Shown here one piece after another: positions 10,422-13,061 of a DNA stretch of 13,061 nucleotides. The position numbers were made by a program, and so were the translations under genes. The stretch is taken from NCBI GenBank assembly GCA_000482145.1, contig AUXH01000542.1:1-13061 (forward strand), written 5' to 3'. This DNA comes from Strigomonas culicis (Eukaryota > Euglenozoa > Kinetoplastea > Trypanosomatida > Trypanosomatidae). Each line of letters starts with the position of its first letter. Positions within the stretch are counted from its first letter, which is position 1. Under the pieces are notes generated by a model. That model was not told the origin of the DNA, did not search any database, and was given only the letters and a program-made list of their open reading frames with translations.

Positions 10422-13061
10422 ATGTCTTCTCACACACGGGGTGTTGCTGCCTCGGGCGGCGGGCCGCCGCGGGGCGAGTGGAGCGTGCGTGAGGTGGACG
10501 CGATGACGGAGCGCATCATCGCGGCGCACCGCAGCCAGGATGGGCCCTGCACGGTCGAGGTGGTGCTGCAGGAGCTGCAGCACCACCTCTTCATCGGGGA
10601 GGACGCCGACGGGCGAGCGGCGACGCTGCCGACGGTGCTGCCCTTCACCGTCGGGGAGATCCCCGGGCTGTGCCTCCACGCGAAGAAGCAGTCCTTTGTC
10701 ACGTCGAAGATACTCGCGGCGGTGTGCTGTCGCCCGATGGTGACGATTTACGACCTCGAGTGTGAGATCTGCGAGGCGCTGGACCTGCCATCCTACGCGG
10801 CGCTGGGCCTCGGCAGCGGCCTGCAGCAGCTGCCGCTCACACAGATCTACTTCAAGGTACACGCGCGGACGCCGATTCTGCCTGTCCGCGCGCAGCAGGT
10901 GCTCGCCTACATGCTGTATCACGAGGAGGCCGCTGCGATTCTGCAGAGCAGCGGCGACGTGGTCGACCTGGCGCTGCACTTTTTCCAGCACTTCCTGCGC
11001 ACGTGCCCTGCCGCCGCGCTGCCGCGGCCGCAACTGCACGTCGCCTCGCTGGGGCTCCACGTGGAGCACTTTCCATCGCTGCTCCTCGCCCTGCGGGAGG
11101 AGATGGGCCGGCGGCCGGCGCAGCTGCCAGCCGATGCGTGGCGCCAGCAGGTGCGGCTTGCGCAGAACAGCACGCTGTACGAACGGGTCGTGTGTGGCCT
11201 CGACGACGCCCTCGCCGCGCACAGCGGCGACGGCGCGCTGCGCATGACAGTGAATCTGAGTGCCGCGGAGAAGGAAGGCTGCCAGCTGCCCGCTGGCCTG
11301 CTGACGCGCAGCGACGGGCCCAGGGGGGGCTTCGATCTCCCCTGCTGCTTTGGCGCCACGGTGGCGGCCAGCGACGACGCGGCCAAACCGGTGGAGGCGT
11401 CCATCGTCCCCTGCTCCTCCCCGCAGCAGCAGCAACAGCAGGACAAGGCACCGCTACCGAGCACAGCCCCGGCGATGGTGGTGCACCGCGGTGGGCGCCA
11501 GCGGCGCAGTATTGCAGTGAGCGTCTCCGCCGCGGCCGTGGCAGCCGCCGGCGTCGTGCCGGATCTCAGCTTTCTGCAGCCAAAGCAGTTTGGGATGTCC
11601 GACGCGCCGCCGGAGGCAGCCCCCCCTGCGACGGCCCCGGCGCCGCCAGCGCTGGCCGCGGTGCGGGTCGACCCGGTGGCGGGGCTGCAGCAGCTGGCGC
11701 GCGCGGGGCCGTCCTTCTCTGCGGCCGACGCGGTCGATCGGCTGGCCGCGCTCCCCACAGGGGCGGTGCTGTCCCGACCGTGTCTGCGGCAGGTGCTGCT
11801 GCGGCTGGCGGAGACGGCGGGGCAGCAGCCACCGGCGCTGGATACGGAGGCCCTCCGCCGGCGCAGCTTCATTCCGCTGCCGGCGCGCGGCACGTCATCG
11901 GATCGCTTTGTCGTCGCGGAGCTCTGTGCGCCGGACACGGTGTGCTGGGAGCCGCTGCCCCCCACCGCCGCCACGGCGGGGTCGGCGGAAGACGGTGCGA
12001 TCGACTTTGACCGTCACGTGATGGACCTGTGTGGCGAAAAAGGCGAGGAGCGCGAACGGCTCAAAACGTTCTTCTGCGCGGTGCTGGGTGTGCCGTCCGT
12101 GGCGTCCGTGGGCTGCTGGGTGGCGTGGTGCCGCGCTCTGCGCGGGGCGCTTGCGCCCCACCGCATCACCGCCGCGCTGACGCAGCGCTTCATGGCCCTC
12201 ACCTGTCAGTGCGTGGAGACCTCTTTTGCGCACCGCCTCCAGACGACGCCGGGGGCGACCGTGGTGTCGACGGTCGCCGCGCTCGTCGCGGAGCTGCCGG
12301 CGGACGCGGCGCTCGCGTATCTCTTCCCACTCGGCGGGCGCTGGTGGCGGGGGCTGGACGGCCTCTACGTCGGCGGCAGTGACTGCTTCGGCTACGACGG
12401 GACCCTCTTTCTGTCCGACGACGCGGCGCGGGCGCCGCTGCGGTGCATCCTGCCGCTGCCGACGGCGCGGCCGCACGTGGCGGTGGAGGCGCTGCTGCGC
12501 CGCTGCGCGGTGCACGGCGCGGAGCGGGACAGCCGTGTGCACATCGCGCCGCCGGACCCGCCGCTGCGGTGCACCAGCTCGTCCGAGGGCTGCCGCTGGT
12601 ACGCCCTGCTCGCCGACGTGGCGCCCTTCCTCCAGGCACTGCTGGCCGCGCGGCATGGCGCCTTCTACGCCGCCCTGATGCCCCCGCTGCGGGCGCGGCT
12701 GCGGTCGATCAGCGTCGCGGCCGGGGAGGGGAAGCAGCTGGTGCGGCGGCTGTCGGACTGCCGCTACGTTGCGTCTCCCTCGCACGGCGGCGCCTACACG
12801 ATGCAGCAGCGGCTCTCCCTCTGCTACCTCGAGCCGATGAATCTGCTGTACGTGGAGGCGCAGAGCGTCTTCACGACGGCGATGACGGCAGAGGTGCTTT
12901 GTGACATCTTCTTCCCCCTGTGCCCCGGCGAGCCGCTGCTGGGCGAAGCGCGGCGCCTCTTCACCGCGCTGCTGGAGGTGACCGGCGCCTTCGGCGGGCG
13001 GCCGCCGGCCGACCGCGCGGCGCTCGCCCAGGCGCTAGCGGCGGCCGCCGCGGCGCTCGGC
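10422..13061 (+). CDS. Large NO VEIN (NOV)-like protein, N-terminal part (3' end outside window)
   Basis: From ATG 10422 one frame stays open for 880 codons to the right edge, with the G/C third-position bias of the other genes, so it is a real, 3'-truncated gene. I checked the frame at several points. Residues about 23-225 resemble the N-terminus of plant NOV-type proteins as I remember them: a helical start, then VTIYDLECEICEALDL (107-122), a gap, and QIYFKV (141-146), with a later LHVASLGLHVEHFPSL (205-220). Residues 300-420 are low-complexity (six Gln at 335-340, Ala/Pro runs). Residues 540-760 look globular (RGLDGLYVGGSDCFGYDG). Plant NOV is a large nuclear protein with a GHKL-type ATPase region and a C-terminal DUF3883. 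I see no GHKL DxGxG motif here; it may lie downstream. No signal peptide or membrane span. Function unknown. ATG 10503 (Met28) is an alternative start. Confidence 0.85.
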   Translation, partial: MSSHTRGVAASGGGPPRGEWSVREVDAMTERIIAAHRSQDGPCTVEVVLQELQHHLFIGEDADGRAATLPTVLPFTVGEIPGLCLHAKKQSFVTSKILAAVCCRPMVTIYDLECEICEALDLPSYAALGLGSGLQQLPLTQIYFKVHARTPILPVRAQQVLAYMLYHEEAAAILQSSGDVVDLALHFFQHFLRTCPAAALPRPQLHVASLGLHVEHFPSLLLALREEMGRRPAQLPADAWRQQVRLAQNSTLYERVVCGLDDALAAHSGDGALRMTVNLSAAEKEGCQLPAGLLTRSDGPRGGFDLPCCFGATVAASDDAAKPVEASIVPCSSPQQQQQQDKAPLPSTAPAMVVHRGGRQRRSIAVSVSAAAVAAAGVVPDLSFLQPKQFGMSDAPPEAAPPATAPAPPALAAVRVDPVAGLQQLARAGPSFSAADAVDRLAALPTGAVLSRPCLRQVLLRLAETAGQQPPALDTEALRRRSFIPLPARGTSSDRFVVAELCAPDTVCWEPLPPTAATAGSAEDGAIDFDRHVMDLCGEKGEERERLKTFFCAVLGVPSVASVGCWVAWCRALRGALAPHRITAALTQRFMALTCQCVETSFAHRLQTTPGATVVSTVAALVAELPADAALAYLFPLGGRWWRGLDGLYVGGSDCFGYDGTLFLSDDAARAPLRCILPLPTARPHVAVEALLRRCAVHGAERDSRVHIAPPDPPLRCTSSSEGCRWYALLADVAPFLQALLAARHGAFYAALMPPLRARLRSISVAAGEGKQLVRRLSDCRYVASPSHGGAYTMQQRLSLCYLEPMNLLYVEAQSVFTTAMTAEVLCDIFFPLCPGEPLLGEARRLFTALLEVTGAFGGRPPADRAALAQALAAAAAALG

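Noticed and set aside
10389..12785. Several minus-strand and out-of-frame + strand frames of 150-350 codons, such as 10919-11974 (-), 11003-12010 (+) and 11895-12785 (-)
   Set aside because: They overlap the longer 880-codon + frame, have Arg/Ala/Ser-rich low-complexity products, and conflict with the uniform + strand gene order.

Overview
The window looks like nuclear DNA from a trypanosomatid (kinetoplastid) flagellate, probably close to the Leishmania/Leptomonas/Crithidia group. All six protein genes lie head-to-tail on the + strand. Every coding region is intronless and GC-rich, with strong G/C at third codon positions. The spacers between them (about 400 to 1370 bases) are AT-rich and full of T/C tracts on the + strand, several followed by an AG. 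This is the expected picture of one polycistronic transcription unit whose mRNAs are separated by spliced-leader trans-splicing and polyadenylation. From memory, a FadH-type reductase next to glutamine:fructose-6-phosphate transaminase resembles Leishmania chromosome 6, but I could not check this.

Layout, left to right: (1) the 3' end of a protein phosphatase 2C-like gene, ending at 596; (2) a 1.37 kb spacer holding an uninterrupted 10-copy CA-rich decamer repeat and two small GC-richer folded patches; (3) a membrane-anchored PTH2-type peptidyl-tRNA hydrolase (1969-2502); (4) a conserved-looking unknown protein with an N-terminal helical region resembling a MIT domain and a duplicated ATLxxxNVP motif (2905-4152); (5) a bacterial-type FMN/4Fe-4S/FAD 2,4-dienoyl-CoA reductase (4850-7063); (6) glutamine:fructose-6-phosphate aminotransferase (7465-9504); (7) a long frame open from ATG 10422 to the window edge, at least 880 codons, whose N-terminus resembles the plant NO VEIN (NOV) protein family.

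As usual in trypanosomatids, the neighbours do not form one metabolic pathway: they cover phosphorylation control, translation quality control, possible membrane traffic, unsaturated fatty-acid oxidation, hexosamine synthesis and an unknown giant protein. Regulation should be post-transcriptional, so the trans-splice sites and UTR elements are the regulatory features worth reading. I saw no tRNA, rRNA, spliced-leader gene, transposon, CRISPR array or strand switch. The most interesting points are the NOV-like open frame, the loss of the expected catalytic tyrosine in the FadH-type enzyme, and the folded elements and apparently unassigned splice acceptors in the spacers.
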